In this document: one piece after another, positions 24,827-34,006 of the stretch
Layout: each line of letters starts with the position of its first letter
Position numbering within the stretch: the first letter of the stretch is position 1
Assembly: GCA_949291545.1 (NCBI GenBank)
Contig: CASEWB010000011.1
Span: 116,056-180,055, forward strand
Direction of reading: 5' to 3'
Length of the DNA stretch: 64,000 bases
Source: an uncultured bacterium
GTDB taxonomy: Bacteria; Elusimicrobiota; Elusimicrobia; Elusimicrobiales; Elusimicrobiaceae
Program-made: the position numbers and the translations under genes
The notes under the pieces: generated by a model
Told to the model about the DNA's origin: nothing
Seen by the model: only the letters and a program-made list of their open reading frames with translations
The model's database searches: none

Positions 24827-25181
24827 CTACTTTGCCGGTGTTGTAAGAAGCATTAGTCGTATTTCCGTCCGCCGCATAGCGGCTTCCGTCGGAACCAGTG
24901 GTTACATTGCCCCGGCGGGTATAGGTGCTCCCATTGGAGCCATAAGTAGTGTTTCCCACTTGGGTGTAGCGAGTGCCGTCCGACCCATAAGTAGTATTCC
25001 CAATTTGAGTATAGCGGCTGCCGTCGGAACCGTGCATTGTATTGCCTAAACGCGTGTAGTTCGTTCCGTTCGATACGCGCACATCTTGTTTGCCGCGGGA
25101 AAATTCCACTTCGGCTCCGTTTAAGAAAAACGGACCCAAACACAACTGCCAAATAAAAATACCAAAAATATTATTTACCAT
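24789..25181 (-). CDS. secreted tandem-repeat protein with 15-residue units
   Basis: A 130-aa protein with a signal-peptide-like N-terminus (residues 1-22) and about four units of 15 residues (YTQVGNTTYGSDGTR type), encoded by 45-bp repeats. The repeat shares the YGSDGT core with the product of the next gene. The end of the frame overlaps that gene by 38 nt in an A-rich stretch. Function unknown; possibly a surface or envelope protein. Confidence 0.65.
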   Translation of the reverse strand: MVNNIFGIFIWQLCLGPFFLNGAEVEFSRGKQDVRVSNGTNYTRLGNTMHGSDGSRYTQIGNTTYGSDGTRYTQVGNTTYGSNGSTYTRRGNVTTGSDGSRYAADGNTTNASYNTGKVDANPKKYSKSAK

Positions 25182-25364
25182 AACATTTAATTAGATAGAT
25201 AAAAAGTATTATTTGAATATTATCAAATAATACTCCCATTTATCCAACCTTACAAGCCGCGTACACACAGCAGGGCTTGCCTCGGTTGTATGGGGTGCCA
25301 AGCTGAAAGGGGGAAAAGTCTTATAATAATTATAGCTGGAAAGGAAGTTAGCTTCTATATAAAA

Positions 25365-25396
25365 ATATCCCCGGTTTGGACCGGGGATATTTTTAT
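25365..25396 (-). terminator. terminator of ppa
   Basis: ATATCCCCGGT ... ACCGGGGATAT stem with T/A tracts on both sides; 19 nt after the ppa stop on the minus strand. Confidence 0.88.
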
Positions 25397-25408
25397 AAAC
25401 GCCGCAAA

Positions 25409-25987
25409 TTATTTTTCTGCAAATGCGGAAAAATTGCTGTACGTCAAGAATTTTTGCTCGTAGGCTTTAAACGCTTCCTGCAAAATTTGGATAGCGGTTT
25501 TTTTATCAAAGATTTTTTCCACCACGACGCTCTTATTTTCCAATTTTTTGTAATCTTCAAAAAAGCTCATCGTTTCCGCCACCAAATGGTCGGGCAATTG
25601 GGAAATGTCGGTATAATGGCTCACATTGGGGTCGCCCTGAGCCACGCCGATAATTTTGTCGTCGGCTTCGCCGTTGTCCAACATACGCATTACGCCTATA
25701 ATACGCGCCGGCACAATGCACAGCGGCACTACTTCGGCCTGGGACAAAATCAAAATATCCAAGGGGTCCCGGTCGGCCCCGTAGGTCCGAGGGATAAAAC
25801 CGTAGTTGGCCGGATAATACACGGACGAATACAACACACGGTCCAAGCGCAAAAGTCCGCTTTCTTTATCCAGTTCGTACTTGGCGCGGGTTCCTTTGGG
25901 AATTTCGATAATGCCGTTTACCACATACGGGAGCGTTTTTTTATCTCCGGGGGATACATGGTGCCACGGGTTGAAATTTGCAAACAT
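25409..25987 (-). CDS. ppa: inorganic pyrophosphatase, family I
   Basis: A 192-aa soluble pyrophosphatase that hydrolyses PPi and pulls biosynthetic reactions forward. Family I signatures are present: [26 protein letters not shown] and the metal-binding DRDPLDILI. Length and motif order are normal. Monocistronic, with its own terminator. Confidence 0.95.
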   Translation of the reverse strand: MFANFNPWHHVSPGDKKTLPYVVNGIIEIPKGTRAKYELDKESGLLRLDRVLYSSVYYPANYGFIPRTYGADRDPLDILILSQAEVVPLCIVPARIIGVMRMLDNGEADDKIIGVAQGDPNVSHYTDISQLPDHLVAETMSFFEDYKKLENKSVVVEKIFDKKTAIQILQEAFKAYEQKFLTYSNFSAFAEK

Positions 25988-26143
25988 TTTTTCCTCTTTT
26001 TTCTATAAGCTATTTATGATTATAGCAATTATAAAGCCAGGCTTCAGCAAGGCTTGCTTTAAGACAAAATTTAATTAAAATCCGTTCCAACGCAATGCTA
26101 TTTATTTTGCTAGAATGATAACAACTAAAAAAAAGGAGTTTTT

Positions 26144-27100
26144 ATGGAAAAAGAATTCGTAAATTTTAATAAAGTGGGAATTATCGGCTGCGGGTTTGTG
26201 GGGGCGGCCTCGGCCTTTAGTTTGATGCAAAGCGGCCTGTTTACCGAGATGGTGCTAATAGACAGCGACCAAGCCCGCGCCGAAGGCGAAGCACTGGACA
26301 TCAGCCACGGGGTTCCCTTTGCAAAACCCATGCAAATTTACGCCGGGAACTATGATGATTTAAAAGATGCCGGCCTGATTATCATCACCGCCGGCGCCAA
26401 CCAAAAACCCGGCGAAACCCGCTTGGATTTAGTTAAAAAGAATATTTCCATTTTTAAGTCTATTATTCCGGAAATCGTAAAACGCGATTTTAAGGGAATT
26501 TTGCTTATCGTAGCCAACCCGGTGGATATTTTAACGTCTGTCGCCATTAAATTAAGCGGCTACGCCCCTAACCGCGTATTTGGTTCGGGTACCGTTTTGG
26601 ATACGGCCCGCTTGAAATACAATTTAGGCCAGCACTTAAATGTGGACAGCCGCAGCGTGCACGCGTTTATTATCGGGGAACACGGCGACAGCGAAATCGC
26701 CGCCTGGAGCTGCGCCAACGTATCGGGCATTAAACTGGACAAATTCTGCGAAATGCGCGGCCACTACAACCACCAGGAAGCCACCAAACGCATTGCGGAA
26801 GAAGTTAAAAACAGCGCATATGAAATTATCGCCCGCAAAAAAGCCACCTATTATGGAATTGCGATGTCCGTCAAACGCATTTGCGAAGCGATTGTCCGCA
26901 ATGAAAAATCCATTTTACCCATCTCCGCTCTCATGAACGGGGAATACGGCATCAGCGGCGTGGCCTTAAGCTTGCCGGCAATTGTCAACCGCAACGGGGT
27001 GGAAACCCACGTCCCATTGCAATTAAATGAAGAAGAAGTGGCCGCCCTTAAAAAATCGGCCGATACGTTAAAGAAAATTTTGGAAGAAAACGAAATTTAA
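26144..27100 (+). CDS. ldh: L-lactate dehydrogenase
   Basis: A 318-aa NAD-dependent L-LDH that reduces pyruvate to L-lactate and regenerates NAD+. The Rossmann motif GCGFVGAAS, the active-site loop NQKPGETR with Gln in the specificity position (Arg in malate dehydrogenases), and catalytic His180 in IGEHGDSE are present. A Shine-Dalgarno AAGGAG precedes the start. It fits a fermentative lifestyle together with GAPDH and pyruvate kinase here. Confidence 0.95.
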   Translation: MEKEFVNFNKVGIIGCGFVGAASAFSLMQSGLFTEMVLIDSDQARAEGEALDISHGVPFAKPMQIYAGNYDDLKDAGLIIITAGANQKPGETRLDLVKKNISIFKSIIPEIVKRDFKGILLIVANPVDILTSVAIKLSGYAPNRVFGSGTVLDTARLKYNLGQHLNVDSRSVHAFIIGEHGDSEIAAWSCANVSGIKLDKFCEMRGHYNHQEATKRIAEEVKNSAYEIIARKKATYYGIAMSVKRICEAIVRNEKSILPISALMNGEYGISGVALSLPAIVNRNGVETHVPLQLNEEEVAALKKSADTLKKILEENEI

Positions 27101-27123
27101 CCGTTTCTCCTGGCTTTAACAAA

Positions 27124-27155
27124 AACAGCCCCGATTTATTCGGGGCTGTTTTTTA
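27124..27155. terminator. terminator between ldh and ddh (convergent)
   Basis: AACAGCCCCGA ... TCGGGGCTGTT with T tracts on both strands; it can serve both convergent genes. Confidence 0.9.
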
Positions 27156-27164
27156 TTTATTTCT

Positions 27165-28142
27165 TTAAAGCAACGCGGCCCGCAGTTCCGCGCCTGATTT
27201 GGGGCTCAAATAGGCGGGGGGAACATCAAACACGGTTTTACAGCCGCGGGCGCCTTCCTGCGCCAAACGATGGGCCGCCCGGGCATAGGCCACAAGCACG
27301 CTGGAGGTAAATTCCGGGTTGGAATCCAATTTCAAGCTGTATTCAATCAAGTGCTTATTGCCTTTTCCGGTTACGCCGCTTCTAAGCACGAACCCGCCGT
27401 GCGGGATACCGGCGTGTTCGGTGCGGAGTTGTTCTTCGGAAATAAAGTGCACCGTCGTGTCGTAATCGGCAAAGTAGTTGGGCATCGTTTTAATTTCCTG
27501 CTCCACGCGGGCCGGGTCGGCACCGGGTTCCAGCACCACAAAACATTCGCGGGTGTGTTTTTGACGGGTGGAAAGGTCCGGGTTTTCGCCGGCGCGCACG
27601 CGTTCCAACGAAGAAGGAACCGGGATAGTATATTGGCGGGCGTCTTTGACGCCTTCTACACGGCGAAGCGCGTCCGAATGGCCCTGGCTGACGCCTTTGC
27701 CCCAAAACGTATAATCTTTGCCTTGCGGCAATACGGCCCCGGCATACAACCGATTAAGCGAAAAAAGGCCAGGGTCCCACCCTACGGAAATAATCCCTAC
27801 CGTACCGGCTTTTTGGCAGGCTGCGTCCACCGCGGCAAAATGGGCAGGAATGTTGGCGTGCGTGTCAAAACTGTCCACCACATTAAAATATTGGGCCAAC
27901 GCAGGGGTTTGCTGGGGCAAATCCGTCGCACTGCCCCCGCAAAGAACCATCACGTCAATTTTGCCTTTCCAGGCCGCAGCGTCCTTTAAGGGAACAACCG
28001 GAATGTTTTTATCTTCCAAGACAATCGACGCCGGATCACGCCGGGTAAACACCGCCGCCGCCTGCATATCCGGGTTTTGGTGCAAAGCCGCCAAAACACC
28101 GCGGCCCAAATTGCCATACCCCGCAATTGCTATCCTAATCAT
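27165..28142 (-). CDS. ddh: meso-diaminopimelate dehydrogenase
   Basis: A 325-aa NADPH enzyme that makes meso-DAP directly from tetrahydrodipicolinate for lysine and peptidoglycan. N-terminal GYGNLGRG is followed by FTRRDP, VLCGGSATDLP, NVVDSFDTH, the substrate loop GWDPGLFSLNR, and FWGKGVSQGHSDALRR. All are hallmarks of the family. This one-step route is limited to some lineages. Confidence 0.95.
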   Translation of the reverse strand: MIRIAIAGYGNLGRGVLAALHQNPDMQAAAVFTRRDPASIVLEDKNIPVVPLKDAAAWKGKIDVMVLCGGSATDLPQQTPALAQYFNVVDSFDTHANIPAHFAAVDAACQKAGTVGIISVGWDPGLFSLNRLYAGAVLPQGKDYTFWGKGVSQGHSDALRRVEGVKDARQYTIPVPSSLERVRAGENPDLSTRQKHTRECFVVLEPGADPARVEQEIKTMPNYFADYDTTVHFISEEQLRTEHAGIPHGGFVLRSGVTGKGNKHLIEYSLKLDSNPEFTSSVLVAYARAAHRLAQEGARGCKTVFDVPPAYLSPKSGAELRAALL

Positions 28143-28274
28143 ATTTTTTCCTCCCTACATAATAAAAACACATTTCGTCTATTTTAAAAAAAACAGCCCT
28201 TTTCTGGCAATGAAATTTTGCACGTCAGGCGTGCACCGCCTGCCATATAATAACGCTTGCTCCTAAAATACAGG

Positions 28275-28338
28275 CCAAAAGGCCCAAGGGGAAATGGGCC
28301 TTTTGACCCTTGTTGCTTCCGTCGGTGGATTATAGAAT
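28275..28338 (+). promoter_or_regulatory. promoter with conserved element, copy A
   Basis: Perfect 11-bp inverted repeat CAAAAGGCCCA (28276-28286) / TGGGCCTTTTG (28295-28305), then ACCCTTGTTG with TTGTTG (28310-28315) as -35 and TAGAAT (28333-28338) as -10, spacing 17. The same arrangement occurs on the minus strand at 45063-45130. The gene start is only 9 nt from the -10. Confidence 0.7.
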
Positions 28339-28346
28339 ATTAGTAT

Positions 28347-29630
28347 ATGAAAAAACTATATTTCCTATTTATTTCTTTCAGTTTAGTTGCTTCTCTGCCG
28401 CTGCACGCGCAAAATTATCTAAAACCCGGCAGCAGCGCCCTAAAGGCTGTTTCAGTGAAGAACGTTTCTAAAATTACCGCAACCAATGTACAATCCAAAG
28501 GGCTAAGCTCCGCCGTGCGCACGGCAGGCAGCGTTGCCAGCGTAAAAACGACCTCGTTTTCTGCCCCCTCTATAAAGGCGGTTTCCTCAATAAAGGGCGG
28601 GTCTTCCCGCGCCTCCGCCTCCAACGCCCGCGCGGCAGCGCCCCGCATCGACCAAGCCGCCTTGGAACGCACGATTAAAAACCGCCAACAGGCACCGTCT
28701 TTTATCGCTCCGGACGAACATATTTTTCAAGCGGTGGCCCGCTTTGATTCCTCCGTTCGCTTTTCAGGGACGGTATTTTCCGTGAACTATAAAGGCAAAA
28801 AAGAAATTTATGGTGCCGTGGCAACCCATATCGTCCCTACCGAAGAAAACGACCCGCTGGGCGTAGGCCGCCAGTTTACGGCCATCGTATACCATAACGG
28901 CCGGCCCGTGCAAATTCCGGCGCAGATAGTGGCGTCTTCCCCGGTGAGTATGCTGGATATTTCGTTAGTCAAATTCCCCGCCGAAGCCGAAGCCATACTT
29001 AAGCCGTTCTCCATTGGGGAGGCAAACGAAAAAGAAACACTGCGCACCATTGGCTTTGTGTCCGGGCGTTTTAATTACATTCCGAACCGCAAAGTAATTC
29101 AGAACCTGCCCTTTTCTATCCGTACCACTATGCCTTTGCCGCGCGATAAACGCTCCGGCCTGTGCGGAAGCCCTTTGCTCAACGAAAATAACGAATTAGT
29201 TGCCATTCACACCGGCAGCACCTTTAACCCCAGCAACGATTATTCCTTCGCCACCCCGGCGCATTACTTGCGCGACCTGGTGGACGCCTACCACAACAAA
29301 GGTATTTCCAAAATTGCTTTTTATGTGGACGACGGGATTTCCATTCGGCTAAATTCCGACGAATATGTCACCTCTGTTATGTTGCTGGACGACTTTGGCC
29401 ACGCCTTGGCGGAAGAAGATGTGGCGTTTCGTTTTTCACACTCCAAAGTAAGCACGATGCTGCGGCAATATCCGCAAGCTGGATTTTTGAAACTAACCAC
29501 CAAAGCCGTAAAATGGTCCGAAGACGGCTCCGCCTTATTGGTCAAGCGCAGCTGGCTTGACGAAACACCCTCTAAAGCCTATTTCTACGATTTAAAAGAT
29601 GATAAGCTGCTTAGCGTAACCGAAGAATAG
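28347..29630 (+). CDS. secreted trypsin-like fold protein
   Basis: A 427-aa exported protein (signal peptide about residues 1-21, LPLHAQ). After a Ser/Ala/Lys-rich low-complexity region (about residues 22-110) comes a chymotrypsin-like domain: His in VATHIVP, Asp in LDISLVKFP and Ser in GLCGSPLLNENNELVAIHTG. The serine motif GxCGSP differs from the usual GNSGGP of HtrA-type enzymes. The last approx. 100 residues form an extra domain of unknown type. It may be a protease or a binding-only relative. Confidence 0.75.
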   Translation: MKKLYFLFISFSLVASLPLHAQNYLKPGSSALKAVSVKNVSKITATNVQSKGLSSAVRTAGSVASVKTTSFSAPSIKAVSSIKGGSSRASASNARAAAPRIDQAALERTIKNRQQAPSFIAPDEHIFQAVARFDSSVRFSGTVFSVNYKGKKEIYGAVATHIVPTEENDPLGVGRQFTAIVYHNGRPVQIPAQIVASSPVSMLDISLVKFPAEAEAILKPFSIGEANEKETLRTIGFVSGRFNYIPNRKVIQNLPFSIRTTMPLPRDKRSGLCGSPLLNENNELVAIHTGSTFNPSNDYSFATPAHYLRDLVDAYHNKGISKIAFYVDDGISIRLNSDEYVTSVMLLDDFGHALAEEDVAFRFSHSKVSTMLRQYPQAGFLKLTTKAVKWSEDGSALLVKRSWLDETPSKAYFYDLKDDKLLSVTEE

Positions 29631-29650
29631 CTCCGCTTGCCCAAAAAAGA

Positions 29651-29656
29651 TACAAT
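29651..29656 (+). promoter_or_regulatory. -10 box of ybaK-like gene, leaderless arrangement
   Basis: TACAAT ends 6 nt before the ATG; no ribosome site between. Confidence 0.45.
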
Positions 29657-29662
29657 AAATAT

Positions 29663-31253
<1,591 letters not shown>

Positions 31254-31269
31254 CTCTAACCAAGTTAAA

Positions 31270-31299
31270 AAGCGGGCTCCTTTGGGGCCCGCTTTTTTT
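31270..31299 (+). terminator. terminator of gap
   Basis: AGCGGGC ... GCCCGCT stem followed by seven T, 18 nt after the stop. Confidence 0.92.
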
Positions 31300-31427
31300 G
31301 TATGTATGCACAAATGTTCCTCCTAGGTTAAGGAATATTTAGCGGCCTTGGAACGCGCGCCGGCAAGGGGCTATTTTCCTTTTGCCCGAATAATGTTATG
31401 ATAGCTAGAGAAAGCGGAGGAAATGCT

Positions 31428-32162
31428 ATGAAAAAAATTTATTTATTATTATGTATCTTTTCGTTGGCCATGGCGCCAGCTTTTGCAGCGGGGGTTGAAC
31501 CTTTAATAAATGTTACCGCCGAAGCCGAAGTACGCATCAAGCCAGACCGCGCCGCCCTGACCTTTGGCTTGTATGAAAAAACAGACAACCTACGCCAAGG
31601 CGCCCAAAAACTAAATACGCTCTCACGCCAAGTAACCGATTATCTGCGCAACCGGGGGATAGAAGACCGTTTTATCCAAACCGACAGTTTGCATATTCAG
31701 CCTATCTATATGTATCAAACAATTACAGCCAAAAACGGTACTAAAACACAACAGGAAACCGTCCGCTATGAATTGAGCCAAACTTTCACCATCACGCTGG
31801 AAGACCCCGCCGAGTACGAAGACGTCCTTTACGCTTTGTTGGAAATGGGCATTAACCGTGTGGAAAATGTATCTTTTTATTCCACCCAGCTGCGTCAAGC
31901 CCGCGACGAAGCCCGCAAATTGGCCGTACAGTACGCCCGCGAAAAAGCCGCCCTATTGGCTGAAGCGGCGGACATTCGTTTAGGAAAAATTGTAAATATA
32001 TCCGAAAATACCGCCGCCCAATGGCCCACGCCGCGTTTGGCCGCCAGCAATATCAGCCAAAATGCCGTGCAGGATCTCCCGGCCGATGGGCAGCTGCCTG
32101 GGCCTGCCACCGGAATGATTTCGGTAAAGGCGTCCGTTTTATTAACTTATAAAATTAAATAA
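31428..32162 (+). CDS. SIMPL-domain (DUF541) exported protein
   Basis: A 244-aa protein with a signal peptide (MKKIYLLLCIFSLAMAPAFA) and a SIMPL/DUF541 domain (INVTAEAEVRIKPDRAALTF, YLRNRGIEDRFIQTDSLHI, ARDEARKLAVQYAREKAALLAE). Relatives form oligomers in the periplasm or outer membrane and some protect from oxidative stress; the precise role is unknown. The start at 31428 follows CGGAGG. It is 14 nt upstream of a lipoprotein gene. Confidence 0.9.
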   Translation: MKKIYLLLCIFSLAMAPAFAAGVEPLINVTAEAEVRIKPDRAALTFGLYEKTDNLRQGAQKLNTLSRQVTDYLRNRGIEDRFIQTDSLHIQPIYMYQTITAKNGTKTQQETVRYELSQTFTITLEDPAEYEDVLYALLEMGINRVENVSFYSTQLRQARDEARKLAVQYAREKAALLAEAADIRLGKIVNISENTAAQWPTPRLAASNISQNAVQDLPADGQLPGPATGMISVKASVLLTYKIK

Positions 32163-32176
32163 AGGAGCATTTTTAA

Positions 32177-32521
32177 ATGAAAAATACATTGGCAGCCGTT
32201 CTGTTAACACTAGCCGTTTGCGGTTGTTCGGCCGCAAAGCAAGACTTAATTGGGACCTGGGTGGAACCGATTCCTTCCATGCCGGGGCACACCCAAGGGT
32301 TTAGCCTGCAAGACGGGGGGAAAGCATCTTCCGTCAATATGGCTACATTGGTTTACGACGGTTGGAAAGTGCAAGACGGCAATTTAATTTTAAATGGCAA
32401 AAGTATTGGCAACGGACAAACTATTTCGTTTACCGAAACGATGAAAATTGATAAATTAAACGAAAACGAGTTGGTCCTTTCCAACAACGGGGTAACCCGC
32501 CACTACACCCGGCAAGAATAA
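32177..32521 (+). CDS. small lipocalin-like lipoprotein
   Basis: A 114-aa lipoprotein (lipobox LAVCGC). The mature part, LIGTWVEPIP ... GFSLQDGGKASSVNM ... WKVQDGNLILNG, resembles single-domain lipocalin-like proteins of Bacteroidetes and related bacteria. It forms a two-gene unit with the SIMPL protein. AAGGAG precedes the ATG. Confidence 0.75.
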   Translation: MKNTLAAVLLTLAVCGCSAAKQDLIGTWVEPIPSMPGHTQGFSLQDGGKASSVNMATLVYDGWKVQDGNLILNGKSIGNGQTISFTETMKIDKLNENELVLSNNGVTRHYTRQE

Positions 32522-32534
32522 ATAATAAAAAATC

Positions 32535-32563
32535 TTTACTCTGCGATAAAAATAATCTATACT
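32535..32563 (+). promoter_or_regulatory. promoter of small ORF 1, leaderless arrangement
   Basis: TTTACT (32535-32540), 17 nt, TATACT (32558-32563), then 6 nt to ATG. Confidence 0.55.
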
Positions 32564-32569
32564 AAAACT

Positions 32570-32734
32570 ATGCAACACAAAAACGCTTATTTTAATTTTG
32601 CTTCTTTTGCTTCCGCACTCCGTGCGGACGGCGGCGTTTTTGTTTCCTGCCTAAAACACACCATTAAATCTTTGGCTTATATGGCAAAGATGAATAACAC
32701 TATTAATAAGATGTTGTGTTGCCCGGGAGTATAA
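32570..32734 (+). CDS. small ORF 1 (54 aa), unknown
   Basis: A 54-aa frame beginning MQHKNAYFNF with Ala/Phe/Ser-rich and Cys-containing segments and ending LCCPGV. It has its own promoter with the -10 six bases from ATG, and its own terminator, but no recognised homologue. It may be a real small protein, a leader peptide, or an RNA gene with a chance frame; the promoter-terminator frame is better supported than the protein. Confidence 0.4.
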   Translation: MQHKNAYFNFASFASALRADGGVFVSCLKHTIKSLAYMAKMNNTINKMLCCPGV

Positions 32735-32771
32735 GTTGCGTATTGATTAATTTTTTATTGTAAAAACTTAA

Positions 32772-32807
32772 AATCCCGGATTATTAAAAAATCCGGGATT
32801 TTTATTT
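32772..32807 (+). terminator. terminator after small ORF 1
   Basis: AATCCCGGAT ... ATCCGGGATT perfect 10-bp stem with T tract. Confidence 0.88.
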
Positions 32808-32821
32808 AATTGGGAGAAAAT

Positions 32822-32971
32822 ATGAAACATATGTATATTTGCATTAAATCCACTTGCACCCGCGAGATTGCGTCCTGCCGCAAGGGCATTATGTTTCATA
32901 TTATGCGCAATTTCCTAATGCAAAAGTATTTTAATAATTTCACCAAGGCATATGCCACCCGGGAAATATAA
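32822..32971 (+). CDS. small ORF 2 (49 aa), unknown
   Basis: A 49-aa frame (MKHMYICIKSTCTREIASCR at the start), basic, with three cysteines. GGGAG lies 6 nt before the ATG. It has a terminator after it and another before it, so transcription must enter from upstream read-through or a promoter within about 20 nt. No homologue recognised. Confidence 0.45.
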   Translation: MKHMYICIKSTCTREIASCRKGIMFHIMRNFLMQKYFNNFTKAYATREI

Positions 32972-32995
32972 TAAAACTATTTTACAATTATATCC

Positions 32996-33024
32996 ACCCG
33001 GACCTATAAAAGTCCGGGTTTTTT
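32996..33024 (+). terminator. terminator after small ORF 2
   Basis: ACCCGGAC ... GTCCGGGT stem followed by a T run. Confidence 0.88.
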
Positions 33025-33062
33025 ATAAAACAATTTCTAATTAAAAAACAGAGGAAAATAAA

Positions 33063-33941
33063 ACGAACCACATCATCAAAGCCGCATTCGTCAGCACGGT
33101 ATGCATACTTTCGGCGGCTTCTGCCGTCCATGCGCAGCTTCCGGCACGGTTTTCAGCCAAAGCTGCCGCTGCTATCTTAGAACAAGGCATCGCGTTTAAA
33201 GCCCCGATGAATCCGGCTTTTTGGGCGGGAAGTATTCCCTCGGCTGCCAGTGTACAATCTATCAAAATGGTATCGCAGGTTGCGCCCCAAACGGCTGCCA
33301 GAAGCATTAATATAGAAAAATTAAGAGTATACGCAACCAAAAACAAAGTAGCGGAACGTAAACGCCAGCGCATGGTGTTGGTCACCAATCTTTTATTGCA
33401 CCGCAATGAATTAATACGGGGCTACCACTTGCCGGAAAATTATTTGGAAGGCTTCTACTTTAGAAGGATTTATCCTTATCAATCCGACCCCACCTATACA
33501 CCGGATAAAGAGTCGGACAAATATCTCTACCGCGGAATGCTCCTGACGCCGGAAGAATTAGCCAAAATTTTGCGGGTTGGGTTTTCGCCCGCTACTTCCA
33601 CCTGGAATGCCGGTACGAGCAAAGGAAACGCCGTCAGTTTGTCTTCGTCTATGATGGAAGCCAGCCACTATATCTTTCAGAGCGGCGGCAAAAAAGAAGG
33701 GATTGGCGTGGTATTTAAAGTCCGCCGCAAACCTACCATGGAATTAGGCAAAGACCCGGTGTTAAATAAAACCCAAACCATCTACTATTCTTACGAAGAT
33801 ATCCCGGCTTCGGATATTGCAGATGTCTACATTTGGGGAGAATACGGATTTGAATACTTAAAAACAATCCTGGATAAAATAAAAGAAGGGACTGTAAAAT
33901 CCAACAAATGGACCAATCAATTTGGCCGAATGTTTTTCTAA
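33063..33941 (+). CDS. secreted protein with ART-like fold; start codon appears to be ACG
   Basis: In frame from 33063 the sequence encodes a good signal peptide, NHIIKAAFVSTVCILSAASA then VHAQ, and 33051-33054 GAGG is well placed, but the codon at the start position is ACG. The next in-frame ATG (33207) would lose the signal peptide. The mature C-terminal approx. 170 residues resemble ADP-ribosyltransferase-like folds: YLYRGM, then GNAVSLSSSMMEASHYI, and IADVYIWGEYGFE, which could supply the R-S-E triad. This fold call is tentative. Either ACG is used as a rare start or the gene is expression-impaired. Confidence 0.6.
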   Translation, partial: TNHIIKAAFVSTVCILSAASAVHAQLPARFSAKAAAAILEQGIAFKAPMNPAFWAGSIPSAASVQSIKMVSQVAPQTAARSINIEKLRVYATKNKVAERKRQRMVLVTNLLLHRNELIRGYHLPENYLEGFYFRRIYPYQSDPTYTPDKESDKYLYRGMLLTPEELAKILRVGFSPATSTWNAGTSKGNAVSLSSSMMEASHYIFQSGGKKEGIGVVFKVRRKPTMELGKDPVLNKTQTIYYSYEDIPASDIADVYIWGEYGFEYLKTILDKIKEGTVKSNKWTNQFGRMFF

Positions 33942-33956
33942 CCAAACAACAAACGC

Positions 33957-33984
33957 AAAGCCCGCTTACAAAAGCGGGCTTTAT
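33957..33984. terminator. bidirectional terminator
   Basis: AAAGCCCGCT ... AGCGGGCTTT between two convergent genes. Confidence 0.88.
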
Positions 33985-34006
33985 AACAGGGAAAAACAAA
34001 ACGGAA

